Shown here in pieces: positions 5,757 to 5,906 of a stretch of DNA of 5,906 nt. The notes under the pieces are model-generated. The model searched no databases. It was not told the origin of the DNA and saw only the letters and a program-made list of their open reading frames with translations. Where the stretch lies: positions 1 through 5,906 of the forward strand of contig USSR01000446.1 in the NCBI GenBank assembly GCA_900557355.1, given 5' to 3'. This DNA comes from an uncultured Bacteroides sp. (GTDB lineage Bacteria; Bacteroidota; Bacteroidia; Bacteroidales; Bacteroidaceae). Each line of letters opens with the position of its first letter. Position 1 is the first letter of the stretch. Made by a program: the position numbers and the translations under genes.

Positions 5757-5906
5757 TTAGAGTCCTTCCTCTTTCTTATACTGTTCCGCTTCTTCATCAC
5801 TAATCCACTCCAAGATATTCACATAAGTACCTACTGTACCTTTACCCACCACATAAATAGTGCTATATAAGAATACAAATTTCTGGCATACATTATAATA
5901 AGAATC
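5757..5906 (-). CDS. C-terminal fragment of an unrecognised upstream gene
   Basis: A frame enters from the high-coordinate edge and runs for 49 codons to a TAA at 5759-5757. The fragment has a beta-strand-like hydrophobic part (KFVFLYSTIYVVGKGTVG) and an acidic, charged tail (ILEWISDEEAEQYKKEEGL). It is assigned as coding because the frame is open across the whole edge, codon use matches the neighbours, and its stop lies 19 bases before the next gene on the same strand, the same tight spacing as the other genes. Too little is present to name a family. In comparable Bacteroidales loci a gene at this place could be another surface lipoprotein or a SusD/SusE-like protein, but nothing in these 49 residues proves that. 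Confidence 0.8.
   Translation of the reverse strand, partial: DSYYNVCQKFVFLYSTIYVVGKGTVGTYVNILEWISDEEAEQYKKEEGL

Larger units (their letters stand above)
1..5906 (-). other. Probable operon of surface lipoprotein genes
   Basis: Four minus-strand genes follow each other with gaps of only 19, 22 and 27 bases. None of the gaps holds an inverted repeat plus T-run that would act as a terminator, and none shows a clear Bacteroides promoter (TTTG about 19-21 bases before TAnnTTTG). The simplest reading is one transcript entering from beyond base 5906 and leaving below base 1. Translation starts lie in A/T-rich leaders without a strong Shine-Dalgarno, as is usual in Bacteroidetes. Cotranscription is inferred from spacing, not shown. 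Confidence 0.8.

Overview
The window reads as Bacteroidales chromosome, most likely Bacteroides or a close relative. The DNA is AT-rich, the genes have no strong Shine-Dalgarno sequences, and three consecutive proteins begin with a lipoprotein signal peptide whose acylated cysteine is followed at once by an acidic run (CSDDDE, CSDDDD, CDDSDEE). That run is the known lipoprotein export signal for the outer face of the outer membrane in this phylum. BACON-type modules and leucine-rich repeats (LRRs) in lipoproteins also fit this group. The species cannot be told from the sequence.

All genes lie on the minus strand, so the direction of transcription is from high to low coordinates. (1) 5906-5757 is the last 49 codons of an unrecognised upstream gene. 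(2) 5737-4196 is a 513-residue surface lipoprotein with BACON-like beta-sandwich modules and an unrecognised C-terminal region. (3) 4173-1531 is an 880-residue lipoprotein with two related N-terminal beta domains (DUF4458-like, from memory) followed by a long LRR domain. (4) 1503 to the window edge is a third lipoprotein, cut off after 501 codons, with two BACON or BACON-like domains and then LRRs. It is open at base 1.

The gaps are 19, 22 and 27 bases, with no terminator or recognisable promoter in them, so the four genes are probably one transcript whose promoter and first genes lie beyond base 5906. No RNA gene, mobile element, CRISPR array or attachment site was seen, and no non-coding stretch exceeds 30 bases.

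Functionally, the cassette looks like a set of co-expressed, surface-anchored binding proteins. BACON domains in Bacteroidales are linked to carbohydrate- or mucin-binding proteins or act as spacers, and LRRs are protein- or glycan-binding scaffolds. No enzyme active site is visible. Whether the operon begins with a SusC/SusD pair, as such accessory lipoproteins often do, cannot be seen here.
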